A stretch of DNA of 18,125 bases from Planoprotostelium fungivorum (GCA_003024175.1 MDYQ01000356.1:1-18125), one strand, 5' to 3'; shown: positions 1 through 9,567, numbered from the stretch's first letter. Program-made: numbers and translations. The notes: a model not told the origin generated them from the sequence alone.

Positions 1-2759
1 TGCCTCTGTTCATGCCTCCAGAGTGCCACCCGTTCTGTCTCTGCAATTTGTATGGGAAGCTGCTTCCGCTCGGCTGTCTCTCATCAGTCGATGATCGTAT
101 CATGATGGTGTTGTGATGATGGTGATGATGATCGTGACGGTGTGACATGCACACTCACCGGTGCCGGTGCTGGTGTTTCGATTCCGTGCAGATTCCTCCG
201 ATCTGCCGCTCGATCTCTGTATCTCACCACGGCCCTACTCGATTCAGCTTCTCTCCTCGTCTTCCCCCTCACCCCTTCTGCACTGTCTTCTCTTCCTTCG
301 TCCTCAGGAACTGTCGCCTTAATTTCTTGTTGTCAGTGATGGAAAGCGGGTTCGTTGTAGACGGATGAACTTGCTCCGGCGTTCGATCGTCTCCTTCAGC
401 GTCCAGGCTCTCTTGGTCCACCTCAGCGATGCGTATGCTGCTCACGTCAATCTACAACCAGCCACGACCGACTCACCGGCGAGATCCGATCTCTATGACG
501 TCACCCACGGAGAGGGGATTCTGCGGTGGTGAATTTCGATGAAATTTCGCGAATATTTCTACGAACTTTCTTGGGCTCAGACGGTTCCCTGGCCAAGCTG
601 AGGCGAACTCCGTTGAGAAAAGTTCCATTTACACTTCCATCATCCATCAGCCACCAATAGTTGACAAAGAAGATCTTCTCCCAGAGAATCTTCGCGTGGT
701 TCTTACTGACGTCTGCGAGGGTGAGTGCGGTACGCATGGCAGGTTGTAGATGACTCACTCGTGTCGGAGACTACGATGTCGTTCTTCTTGTCTCTACCGA
801 TGGTGTAGCATCTAGAGTATTTGTCGTCGTCTGGTTTCTCTCCGATGACAACGATAGTCTCTGTGCCGTTCTATTCTTAGAGTTAGAACTTGGCGATTCT
901 GATGATGTGATGTTTTCGATCACCTCATCATCATCGATCTCGGTCATGATGAGTTTGTAGTTGGCGGGAGATTCTGATGAAATTTCGTCGGAATTTTGTC
1001 TCGAAGGGAGCTCACCTGGATGATTTGCCGCATGGCCTTCATCCACATTATTTGTGCCCGTCATGGGATGCTCCGGTACTTCCAGCAATTTGACGACTCG
1101 GAAGACCTGGCGCGTTGTAGTTGACCGAATTTCCGACACATTTACCTGCACTTTGGGGTCCCAATGGAAGGAAGTGTCTTGAAATCTCTCCTCGTTGTAG
1201 TACAGATCAGAATAACCGTCGTAATACAATCCGCAATAGCTAGGAATTTTGACCTGATCGTGTGAGTGATGAAGTGAGCGGCAGTTAGTTTTACCTCGTT
1301 GTTTTCTGTGAGGTTGAGATTGTTGTGGTTCGTCTGGTCGAGCGGTAAGAAGGATAGAAGAGAGGATGAGTCGATCCATGATCATGATGTAAAAAGGATG
1401 CGATGATGTCATGGACAGATCAGATGATGATGGGACGATCAGTGTGCGCATCGCAAGTCCATGTCTCGATCACATCGAGATGCGATCATCGATCGATGAA
1501 ACGACATCACACGATTCATGAACCATCTGTCACCTGTTGTAGGGCATCGTTCGAATTCCTCACGTTCGAAATGGTCTGAGACGCATTCGAAGTGTTTGAA
1601 AGTAGATTGGGAGTTTGACTCAGGCGAGAATTCGATTTCGCATCATCAGCCAGGGAGGCTGTCTGCCCGGCCGGGGCTAACGTGGAGGGGTCATACTGAC
1701 TGTGTCACGTGACTGGAAACAGAGGAGAGATCTCACCTTAATTTCACCCGAAGCAGTGTACTCTTTTTTGTACTGTGAAGAGTGAGAAAGGTTCGTGATG
1801 GAACATGATGATGTGAAGATGAGTTCACCTCTCTGTGGGTTCTCCGCGGCGAGCCACTTTCATTTCCAGAATCAGAGTCCACACTCTGAGTGGATACCGT
1901 CTGCGTCGATGGTCAGAGATGGATGTTGATGATGATGTCACCCTTCTGATCCTCTGGTAACGTGGCTGGCTCAAAACCAACTCGGGTGGTTGCCAATACA
2001 TCTCTGAGACCTTCTCTATGTCACATCTCATTCGTGATTGCATCACGATTCACCTCCATGTATTGTTGTATCTGTGGATTCCAGTGATACCATCTGAAAC
2101 CCATTCCTCTCTCAAACTTATAGTGAAGGTTGCTCTCTTCATCGTAGCCGTATTCGGTGTCCATTGTAGAAGGATCGAGTTCGGCGGCATCTGCATTATA
2201 GAAGAGGAGTGAAGGATGGACGGGCTCGCAGCTTGAAAAATCAGAGGAAGATGACGGACGATGTTTCACCTCTCCAATGCATTTTGAGGTGCTTCTGTAG
2301 AGAACGGTCGGCCATCGTTGAAAGCACAGAGCTGTCTCTTATATTCTTCTTCGTATCGATCTTGTTCTCTTTGTTTGCGATGCAATCTTCAAACATCAGA
2401 TCCATCACAACGGCTGTTTTCTCAAATCACCTTGCCAGAGGTGATTCTGTGTTCTGATCGGTCTTCAAATCACCATTAGTACCGTTCCAGCCCGCTGCCA
2501 TCGTTGCCGCATTGTTATTAGACCTCCAATCAAACTCCCCATCTCCCTCCATCCTCGCCCTCTTTCTATCTCTCTCGAACATGTCCATCGATGGGTCACT
2601 TCGATTTCTTCTCAGCTCTCTCGAATCATCCTGAGGAGGCAGGAGATCATTGGTGCTATCTGTTCGATCGAACTGATGGGGTGATAGATCATTATCACGA
2701 GGAGGTGAGGGGAGTGCTGAATGAACCACCCTCTCTAGATGCGGATGCTGCCTGTCCAT
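1..2759 (-). CDS. AGGF1: AGGF1-like protein (OCRE-like repeats, FHA domain; 3' end and G-patch outside window)
   Basis: Seventeen phase-consistent exons, high to low: 2759-2431, 2386-2270, 2231-2054, 2010-1942, 1900-1829, 1772-1737, 1695-1534, 1333-1295, 1253-1146, 1106-1016, 973-924, 870-759, 712-567, 520-477, 437-273, 234-159, 40-1 (partial). About 611 residues are visible. The N-terminus has a basic NLS-like stretch (RDRKRARMEG) and a charged helix. Tyr-rich OCRE-like units follow near residues 176-205 (YGYDEESNLHYKF) and 335-370 (GLYYDGYSDLYYNEE). The FHA domain, about residues 418-520, shows IGRD, VSKNH, DDGSVNGTFLNG and GDVIEIG. After it comes a YRDRAADRR stretch, which precedes the G-patch in AGGF1. 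Domain order matches AGGF1/VG5Q, a nuclear protein of the splicing/transcription type. The ATG at 2759 is the first in-frame Met after an upstream stop. Introns are 38-56 nt, except 1334-1533 (200) and 41-158 (118). Intron 974-1015 (42 nt) could be read through. Confidence 0.85.
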
Positions 2760-2953
2760 GACAATCAGAGAGCCGCTGTTTTTTCAACTCCGGGTGTCAC
2801 AACTGTCAACGGCAGCCTCAACAACTTGTAGAGAACAATAATTATCCACCCCTCTCGTTCTCCTCACTACGTCCTCCACAGACACAACAAGAACCATCAC
2901 CGACAAGACATCGAACACATTCTTGTATTACAACATGAGATCATCGTCATGGT

Positions 2954-4187
2954 CTAATGATGCCTCTCCTCCTTGGGTCTGTGAGGAACCTTCTGGATCG
3001 TATCTCTCTCTAATTGAGAAGGTAAGCTCTGTACATCGGCCGGCGCCAAGCCTTCCCTCCCATCTTGAATCTTCTTCGAATCTTCTCCGTCGACACCCGT
3101 GATCGTGTTGATCAATCGATTCACCACATCCTTCAACACGATGACCATCTACAATGGTCACGTGACGTCTCATGCGAGGGTCTGTCTTACCTGGACTCTC
3201 TCCTGATGGTTTCTATTCTTAGCCCAGGCAGCCAGCCTCTGACAGGCGATGCGGAAAGCTTCGGGCGGATTGTCCATTGGAACGTCTTCGACAGGAGGGC
3301 GATCTAATTTCTGCTTCTTCTGCGGTGATTCTCCCTGGGGGCTATCGCATTCGGCCACGTCAGGAGCATTCAACGTGAAAGGTGGCTGCAGCGACATCAC
3401 AATCACCATCATCTTCTGCTGATGAAAGTTTCCACCTTGTAGTTCGCTGCTGCAGTGGCTTTGATCTCGGACAATAGATTGACTTCTTGCAGATGTTGAA
3501 GTGCCACCTGTCCTCGTCAGGTCACATCGTGGGACCTCCGATCACCTTCCATCGTAATTTCTTCCTCGAGTTCTCAGCGGAAGCCGTCCAGAAGGTCTGG
3601 AGACTGGACAGTACCTGATTCTCTTTAATCAGGTGTAGGATTGCTCGCGTTTGCACCTCCATGAATCGATCCCATTCACCATCCGACAGATTAAATAATT
3701 CCAATAATTCGTCCATCTTCAATAATAAACCCTGCTTCGTTCTCTGAAGATCTATAACAAGTCAGTGCTTCGATGATGTGAAGATGAAACCTTTAAATTG
3801 ACCCATCGTTCCTGTGCCGTATTTCTGGTAGACCGGACACTGATCGCGGTGAGGTGTCAGTCTATAAAATTGTAGGTGAGACGATATGATCTATCTCACC
3901 AGAACTTGATGAGGTCTCAGATCGTTCGTCTTTGTCGTTCCACACCTCACCTGACCCGGTCACACAGGCACGAACATCGTGTCGCTCACCTTTGAACCGA
4001 ACTCTGACCTCTCAGCCCTGGCCGTATCATGAGAACATCCGTGGACCACACACGTCTTCGCTCTGTTTCTCTTTCTGTCTCTGTCGGATGAGGCCTCCTC
4101 TTTCGGTCCGGCTGGGCTACTTGTACCGTCATCGCCGGCCACATCACGGACGATGGTGAGTGACCCATCTTTGGAGGTCGAGCTCAT
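2954..4187 (-). CDS. Unrecognised, probably nuclear protein
   Basis: Seven exons fit in phase: 4187-3990, 3950-3900, 3839-3791, 3751-3546, 3507-3436, 3385-3191, 3148-2954, giving about 321 residues ending at TAG. I do not recognise the family. Visible are a basic stretch (SDRDRKRNRAK) near the N-terminus, a long leucine-rich helical middle (KMDELLELFNLSDGEWDRF, then IKENQVLSSLQTFW), a second basic, NLS-like segment (SPQKKQKLDRPP) and a helical C-terminus. The two basic stretches suggest a nuclear protein; that is inference. The 5' end is uncertain: a Met at 4426 opens a 40-codon frame ending at a possible donor GTAGGA, but its phase does not match the exon read here. A 36-nt intron may also lie inside the first exon (about 4015-4050). 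The gene is in the same orientation as the AGGF1-like gene, 194 bases upstream of it. Confidence 0.6.
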
Positions 4188-4666
4188 ATGGCTCTCAGAA
4201 GATTCAAACCGAATGTCTATCTTCTACACATTCCCATGGTCTGGGTGCGGTTCAAGTGACCTCCTCCAATTGTTGGGTCTTTAGCGTGCTGTCGAAAGAG
4301 ATCCTACCGATGGGTGCGGCTGTCTATGTAGGTACGTAAATCGGAGCTATCGACGTCCTCAGGAGGTGGTGAACGTGTCAGATGTTTGAGTTTGACTCCT
4401 CCGCCACGGGGAGTTTGCTGATTCATCCTCACCGCTAGAGCACACGAGATCGTGATGTGGAACCAGGAGAAGGAAGAGCTGCGTGATCCTTCATAAGATC
4501 AGCCTCTATCCTGACCGAGACCGGATAAGTTTGTCTCGATTCATCTACAAATCGTATTCGTTCAATTCTTGCGATCTTTCTAGTGGTCTGAGTGCAATCA
4601 TGTTATCCGATAGCATTTGTCAGAGGATCGGCATGTACGGGCGGCCTTCGTCTCAGAGACACGTCT
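4188..4666. other. Divergent intergenic region with a possible 5' exon of the neighbouring minus-strand gene
   Basis: About 480 bases lie between the chosen start of the unrecognised minus-strand gene (4187) and the ankyrin gene (4667, plus). On the minus strand a Met at 4426 opens a frame starting MNQQTPRGGG that runs to about 4308. It could be an additional first exon if the donor is GTACCT near 4340 rather than GTAGGA near 4307. I see no convincing gene on the plus strand, and no TATA-like or repeat element stands out. Confidence 0.35.
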
Positions 4667-5148
4667 ATGTTCACCCTCCGTGAATGTAATAGAGACACGT
4701 TCTCAGATCTCGTATACCCGAAGGTAACAAGTGGTGGCGAACTAGGAAACAGTTGTCAGAGGAGAACAAGGACATCATCACGTGGTGGACGTCTAATGTC
4801 AGAGAGCCCACGGTGATCGAAGTAAAGGCAGCCGCACGGGTCGATCGATTGGACATGATCGACTTTCTGGGATGGAACGACAATCACCTCTCAGCTCGTC
4901 ACCAGATCCTCAGCACCTCACATCGCCGAACAAACTGTTCCTCGAAACTCCTCAATCTTCTAGGATGGCACCTTCGCATCATCGTGGCTGAGGCGATCGC
5001 TCACGGGAGCAAGGAGACAATCAAAGCCTGTCGAGAGAGAGAAGAGTGGGCGGATATTCAGTTGAGACCGGCCGAGATCCGCCGCATCGGACAAGTCGGA
5101 AGTCTGGAGATGATACAATGGATGTTCGGTCGTATTGATCATCATTGA
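4667..5148 (+). CDS. Small ankyrin-like repeat protein
   Basis: Two exons, 4667-4711 and 4753-5148, joined by a 41-nt intron (GTATAC...CAG), give about 146 residues from ATG 4667 to TGA. The body contains degenerate helix-turn-helix units of the ankyrin-like kind common in amoebal genomes: AAARVDRLDMIDFLGW, a central IVAEAIAHGSKETIKA and a final IGQVGSLEMIQWMFGRI. The signature is loose, so the fold assignment is inference. With a GTAACA donor the intron would be only 29 nt, adding four residues. The last coding bases run directly into the truncated WDR83 gene on the opposite strand, so the two reading frames overlap antisense around 5139-5148. The partner or target cannot be read from the sequence. 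Confidence 0.55.
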
Positions 5149-5493
5149 AGGCGACGCAATTGATTCGATTCTCGTGGCCCTTTAACCTACGAAGTGTCCT
5201 TCCGTCTAATACATCCCAGAGAAATATCTGCTTGTCACCTCCGCATGAGGCCTAAAGATCGAATCAGATACATCGCGATTGACAATCATGCGATTATCTT
5301 TACATAGGGCCAAGTCTAACACTTCTCTACCGTGTCCAGCGTATGATTTGATTTGTTTCCCCGTTGCAGGATTCCACAGGGTGACTTTGCGATCACCTCC
5401 ACCGCTGACACAATAATTACCATTCTTATTGAAGCGTACTACGTGTGTCCCTCCTTCATGTCCTGGAAGACTGGCCACCTCCTGCCAAGTCAT
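5139..5493 (-). pseudogene. WDR83: WDR83/MORG1 gene, intact start but truncated after the second WD repeat
   Basis: Exon 1 (5493-5284) starts MTWQEVASLPGHE and encodes a WD40 unit (VRFNKNGNYCVSGGGDRKV, LWNPATGKQIKSYAGHGREV). A 32-nt intron (5252-5283) leads in phase to ASCGGDKQIFLWDVLDGRT and the start of a next repeat (GHENRINCVAFNDD), ending near 5139. This wording is characteristic of WDR83/MORG1, a roughly 315-residue, seven-repeat scaffold of ERK signalling that is also found with spliceosomes. Only about 105 recognisable residues remain. Beyond FNDD the frame loses all WD40 character and hits TGA at 5021-5023, inside sequence that encodes the ankyrin protein on the plus strand. I call it a 3'-truncated remnant; an assembly join or a missing distant exon are alternatives. 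Confidence 0.65.
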
Positions 5494-5878
5494 CGTGTTG
5501 TGTTGGAAAAACAATTCACACAATTTATTTGAGGCACATTCCGAGAAACATCGCCACACAGCAAAACGGATCTGATTTGCTCATTCTCCTTGCGAGTCTC
5601 CCAAAGACGACTGAAGATCTCTCAAGTGTTCAGACCTGATATGGATCGCCGATCAGCATACGTGGATAGTCTGGCCTTTTGATTCTCTCCTGCTGGAAGA
5701 ACACCCTGTACATTGTATCCTTTCGATCATTCTCCTTGAAGCAGTTATAACAAGAGCCACACACACATCAAAAAGGATTGTCTCGGTGTAGATCGGCATT
5801 TCCGAGAGCCCGGTTTCCGAGGCCCGAGGAGACAACAAATCTCAGCTGCCGGGATGATCAATCACACAAGAACGATCT
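5494..5878. other. Divergent promoter region between WDR83 remnant and monooxygenase
   Basis: This 385-base stretch separates two divergently read starts. Short frames exist on both strands, but none shows conserved sequence, splice-consistent exons or a domain. It presumably holds the promoters of both genes. I see no clear TATA box, tRNA or repeat in it. Confidence 0.4.
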
Positions 5879-7284
5879 ATGAATCAACCCGTAAAGACAG
5901 TCATCATCATTGGATCTGGTCCCGGTGGTGCCAGCTTGAGTATAGCTTTGGCCAAGAAGGGCATCAGCTCCACCGTCTGTGAGCTGAGGGAAGGCAGAGG
6001 ACACATCGGAGGATACATCACTCTCGCTCCAAATGGTGTTCGAGTGAGTTTTTCACATAGCCTCAGTCCTCACCATGATCCACAGATCCTCGATCAGATG
6101 GGCATATGGTCCACCATTCAACACAAGGTGAGGCTACATCTTCTCCTTCTTCTCACCCATACAGGGTCAAACTCACAACACAGTCCGCCTTGTCAACGAA
6201 TCTGGACGATTGATCGGAGAGGTCCTGCAGGGAGGAGGCAAGCTCGTCTACCCCTGCCTCAGCATCCACCGAACCGAACTGATCCACACCCTTCACGATG
6301 CCGCCGAGAAATTAGGCGTAAAGTTTCTCTTCTCGAAGAAGGCCGTCAGAGTGGAAGAAACGGAGAAAGAGGCCACGGTCTACTTCGAAGACGGTACAAA
6401 CTTGACGGCGGATCTGATCGTTGGATTCGATGGCATCCATTCCAAGATGAGGGCGCACGTGATTGGCAATGATTCCATCAAGCCTAGGTACACTGGCCAG
6501 ACCGGTATAGCAGCGTCCGCACAAAAGGTGAGATCATCATGCCCCGCATGTTACGAAGAAACAAATTGACGGCGATGCAGGCGAACATTCGGTTTCCATC
6601 AGGTGGTGATTATCGACTCCCATATGCCATCTTCGGACAGAAGGGACTCTTTGCCATCTTCTCCAGTGATTCGAAGGGGGAAGCTGTCACCTGTGTAGCC
6701 GTCTGTAACTTTGACTCTGATCGAGGCCGCGAGGGCTGGGCCGAATTTGCCGAGAAGGAAGCTCTATCCCACATGAGAGATACTTATGCCGGATGGTCGG
6801 AGGTGAAGAGTAGAAATGTCTGAAGACATCTCCTGACTCGAACGTGCAGCCCGTCAAGAGCATCATGGAATCGATTCAGCAGGAATACGTTCACATCTGG
6901 CCCCAGTACGATCTACCCGAAATCGAGAGGTGGCGCACGAAGAGAGTTGTCATCGCGGGTGACGCTGTCCACGCGATGGCCCCGGCGGGAGGACAAGGAA
7001 CATCTCAAGCTTTAGAGGATGCCGCCCTCTTAGTCAGGTCTCTGTGCCTCATCTCGGAAACTCGCTCATTGGAAGATATGCTCGACGTTTGGGAGGGAAA
7101 GAGGAAAGAGAGAGTTCGATTTGCTGCGGAGATGACGAAGAAGAGCACGGAATCGAGGAAACAGACTTCATCGTGGCTGAAACAAGTCGTGAAGGAGTGG
7201 GTCATGTGGGCCTATCTCTACTGGAGAGGAAGTGCCGTGTCGGAGAACTTGTACATGTATGATGTCGAAAAGGTCGATTTGTGA
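5879..7284 (+). CDS. FAD-dependent monooxygenase (aromatic-ring hydroxylase type)
   Basis: Five exons, 5879-6043, 6086-6127, 6165-6527, 6581-6802 and 6850-7284, all in phase 0, encode 408 residues, a normal length for single-component flavoprotein monooxygenases. The N-terminal Rossmann motif is GSGPGG (G12-x-G14-x-x-G17), which binds the ADP of FAD. A DG motif (VGFDG, residues 158-159) and the GD motif (AGDAVHAMAPAGGQG, G301-D302), which contacts the ribityl chain, are both present. The family (salicylate-hydroxylase-like and FAD-dependent urate-type enzymes) uses NAD(P)H and O2 to hydroxylate aromatic or similar rings; the substrate cannot be told here. No signal peptide or membrane segment is visible, so it is probably cytosolic. 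The C-terminal tail (Trp/Tyr-rich, near 7195-7230) is not recognisable. Introns are 37-53 nt, each with a GTGAG or GTGAA donor. Confidence 0.93.
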
Positions 7285-7828
7285 GATAAAGTTTTGCGTT
7301 TTAGATTCTATGTTGCGTGGCGGGATGGATATCACCAGCTCTACCAGCTTTCCTGTATAGACCCAGCTTGGTCATACTATTGATCCTGTGCGTGAATGCC
7401 AATTCCTCACCAGGAAAGCCAGAGGAGAGAAGAAATGATCAGGAAAAGGTCTTGTCGTTCTTGTTCGTGTCGACCTTCAACTTGTAAGAGGTGTACCTCT
7501 TTGATGATCTCTGCCTATTGGTGGGCCATCTTATCGCCTACCGGACCGGAATGATCCCTCCGGGCGCATTCAAAATTCATATTGGCGTCATATGCTACAT
7601 CGATGAAGTGCGCTCATAACTGCAATCAGACCGACAAGGCACAAAAACAATAAGAGGAAAGAGCAGATGCAGGTCCTCTCCGACGTCATTGAAACAGAAC
7701 AACCTTAAGCATCTCTTAACTCGGCAATAAGAGATCTCGCTTGAGTTCTTAGAACGCTCTCAGAACCGGGCGCTTTCAAAGAACATTCGTCCTACAGAAT
7801 AAAACAATAATACGTCGATTGATGGATT
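7285..7828. other. Intergenic region, 544 bases, with one weak coding candidate
   Basis: The region follows the monooxygenase stop, where GATAAA at 7286-7291 could serve as a poly(A) signal. Most of it shows no coding signal. Between 7407 and 7580 on the minus strand there is a possible two-exon small gene, listed separately. A 39-codon Cys-rich frame also occurs on the plus strand (7435-7554), but it overlaps that candidate antisense and has nothing to support it. An AATAAA lies at 7798-7803 on the plus strand. Confidence 0.4.
7407..7580 (-). CDS. Weak candidate: short two-exon gene or degraded gene piece
   Basis: Reading the minus strand from ATG 7580 gives MNFECARRDHSGP. After a possible 27-nt intron (GTAGGC...ATAG, about 7515-7541) it continues AEIIKEVHLLQVEGRHEQER, then a hydrophobic tail to TGA at 7407, about 48 residues in all. 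The same frame is open upstream to about 7607 (FIDVAYDAN), so the true start may be further up. If the intron is not real, the frame carries one in-frame TAG. The amphipathic middle looks coding, but I recognise no family. Confidence 0.25.
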
Positions 7829-7833
7829 TTATT
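7828..7833 (-). promoter_or_regulatory. AATAAA poly(A) signal overlapping the stop codon
   Basis: The minus strand reads CAACAATAAAATCC: TAA ends the small secreted frame and forms part of AATAAA. Assigning it as a poly(A) signal is inference from the motif. Confidence 0.4.
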
Positions 7834-8020
7834 GTTGTGATTCAGGAGCCACGTGGTCTGCCTGCGCCTCCCGTAGTAGATCCTCCCGTTCCCTGACATC
7901 TATGCTCTCCAGATAGCATGACGAACTCTTCGCTTCCAAACCAAGCCGCAATGTGCTGCAAAGGAAGAACGTGACCAGAATTAGGTGCAAGAATAGAAGT
8001 TGGAGTGCGCGCATTCTCAC
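7829..8020 (-). CDS. Small secreted or membrane-anchored protein
   Basis: A single uninterrupted frame of 63 residues starts MRMRALQLLFLHLILVTFF. A basic N-terminus followed by about 17 hydrophobic residues is a typical signal peptide or single anchor. The rest is short, acidic and charged (YLESIDVREREDLLREAQ), with two cysteines, one near the end of the hydrophobic segment and one after it. The stop codon overlaps an AATAAA (7828-7833, minus strand), the arrangement also seen at the TPR gene, which favours a real 3' end. The start could equally be the second Met (8014). Similarity to p24-type cargo receptors crossed my mind, but the protein is far too short. Function unknown. Confidence 0.4.
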   Translation of the reverse strand: MRMRALQLLFLHLILVTFFLCSTLRLGLEAKSSSCYLESIDVREREDLLREAQADHVAPESQQ

Positions 8021-8111
8021 TTTCTGAACAAATCAGACAAGCAGTCCAGTTATGGAGGAGGCAATCGATCAAGAACAGCCATCTTGCACCTGGAAGAGAT
8101 AGTTAAAGCAG

Positions 8112-8514
8112 GTGGAATATTGGGACGTTTTGGATGTGTGTATCGGTCGATCACGTCCAGGAGCTGATTGAACCAGTTTCTTACCGAGACTGACAAAGAA
8201 CTGTTGACAGAGAGCCGCGATTTCGAAGACTTCAACATCTGGGAGGCAGCCACCAGAGATGGACTGTAGGGCTCATTCAGGTGAGGACTCACAGCGCGTT
8301 GAATCCTCTCTTGATCGCCTGCGATCGTGAAGATACAGCTCTGGTCAAGGTGAAGTGATCTGCGGCACCATGTGAACAGATCCTCTTAAACTTGGGTGCA
8401 GACGTCGAATTTAAATCGGGAGAGATATACATGGACTCTAAGATCTATCCGAGAGGTCTACGTTCCATCGAGTTAGCCAAGATGAGAGGCGCGAACGACA
8501 TCAGAATCGCATGA
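8112..8514 (+). CDS. Ankyrin-repeat protein (5' end unresolved)
   Basis: Exons 8112-8135, 8177-8265, 8295-8349 and 8380-8514 join in phase across introns of 41, 29 and 30 nt. The middle reads FEDFNIWEAATRDGL, a typical lead-in to ankyrin repeats. It is followed by a repeat of standard form, NPLLIACDREDTALVKILL then NLGADVEF, and a closing helix pair (LRSIELAKMRGANDIRIA) before TGA. About 100 residues are visible, so this is a short protein or the 3' part of one. The first exon continues upstream in frame to ATG 8052 (MEEAIDQEQPSC), but a TAG at 8099-8101 interrupts it and I found no intron to remove that stop. The start is therefore unknown, and the gene may be damaged. Its stop overlaps the start of the F-box-like gene. 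Confidence 0.6.
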
Positions 8515-9419
8515 CCAACCAAAGAGAGGAAATTGTGTCCTTCGATGATGACACCATCGCCCTCGTCGCCTCGTGGTTCTCACTGGAGGACATCCGATCT
8601 ACACTCAGCCAGGTCGATCGACAGTGGAGAAGAGTGACCACGAGAAGTAATACTTGATAGTGGATGTTATTCGATTACGCTGGAGACACAACAGATTACA
8701 AGGATATCATCAATACAGATGACTCGCAGCATTCTACGCTCCAATGGTGCAGGACGCGTTGACTATGGGTTGGAGAGGGAGGATGCACCCGATCAAGGCC
8801 CTCTGTTTCGAACGCTGAACAACCATTGGATGAAATCCAAGATCTCGGAGGCCATCTTCAAGATGATCATCATCGCGATGGTCACCGTTCGATCATCATC
8901 ACGCGTCTAATACTGATGATTCGTCCAGCGGAATTGGAGTGACGATCAGAAGAGGGAAGCGATTCGCATCTTAAGAGACAGAATCCATCTCACCCACATG
9001 CAACCCTCTCCCTGTGGAAAACTATTGAGAATCATTCGAAGAGATGGATCGGCAACAGAAGCATCTCAAGTGTGGGCTTTTGGACAGAGTGAAGATTATC
9101 GCTCCGGAGTGAGATCTCCTCGTCACGTCATCGACTCATCCTGCGCAGACGAACACCTCTTCGTCTCTTTGGAATGAACACTCGTGGTATCGAAGAGATT
9201 GACGAGAGACTCATCAGCGAGTTAGATGGAAAGCACTTGAAGCCAAGTCAAGTCAGATGGATTCTAACAGAGATCGTGTTGTTGGAAGAGCCCATCCACA
9301 ACTATCGAAACTACTTCGACCAACAGAGGCGCGTGCTGTCTTTGTTGAGGATACTCGATCAGCACATGAACACCACTGATGTTAAATATTCGTTCTCGTG
9401 GCCACACAGTGAATCGTGA
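8511..9419 (+). CDS. F-box-like protein with unrecognised C-terminal part
   Basis: The proposed exons are 8511-8633, 8661-8746, 8778-8880, 8929-9071 and 9149-9419, with introns of 27, 31, 48 and 77 nt, giving about 241 residues. The N-terminus DDTIALVASWFSLEDIRSTL followed by SQVDRQWRR has the form of an F-box, the motif that docks on Skp1 in SCF ubiquitin ligases, but without the usual leading LP. The C-terminal half (KREAIRILRDRIH, then GIEEIDERLISELDG) is helical and unfamiliar. The 27- and 31-nt introns are inferred because they remove stops and keep frame. The last junction (9072-9148) is the least certain; a 40-nt intron from 9109 would instead end the protein after about 17 more codons. 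A frameshifted pseudogene is possible. Confidence 0.45.
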
Positions 9420-9567
9420 ACAGATCATTACTCTAATGAGTACGCTTCATCGATTGTCTTGACTTTTACCGTAAAAACACCGCTGTTGATATGGTTTTGA
9501 GAGGCCTGGATGGCGAGAGAAATGAGAAGTAGAGATGAGAGACAACACGATAAAGATGGTTTCATTT

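Noticed and set aside
4225-4260. GGTTCAAGT-like tRNA T-loop
   Set aside because: No flanking five-base-pair stem, anticodon arm or acceptor stem could be built around it.
5653-5838. 61-codon minus-strand frame upstream of the monooxygenase
   Set aside because: No conserved sequence, no matching splice sites, and it lies in the presumed promoter region.
7435-7554. Cys-rich 39-codon plus-strand frame
   Set aside because: Antisense to a better coding candidate, no signal peptide and no regular Cys spacing.
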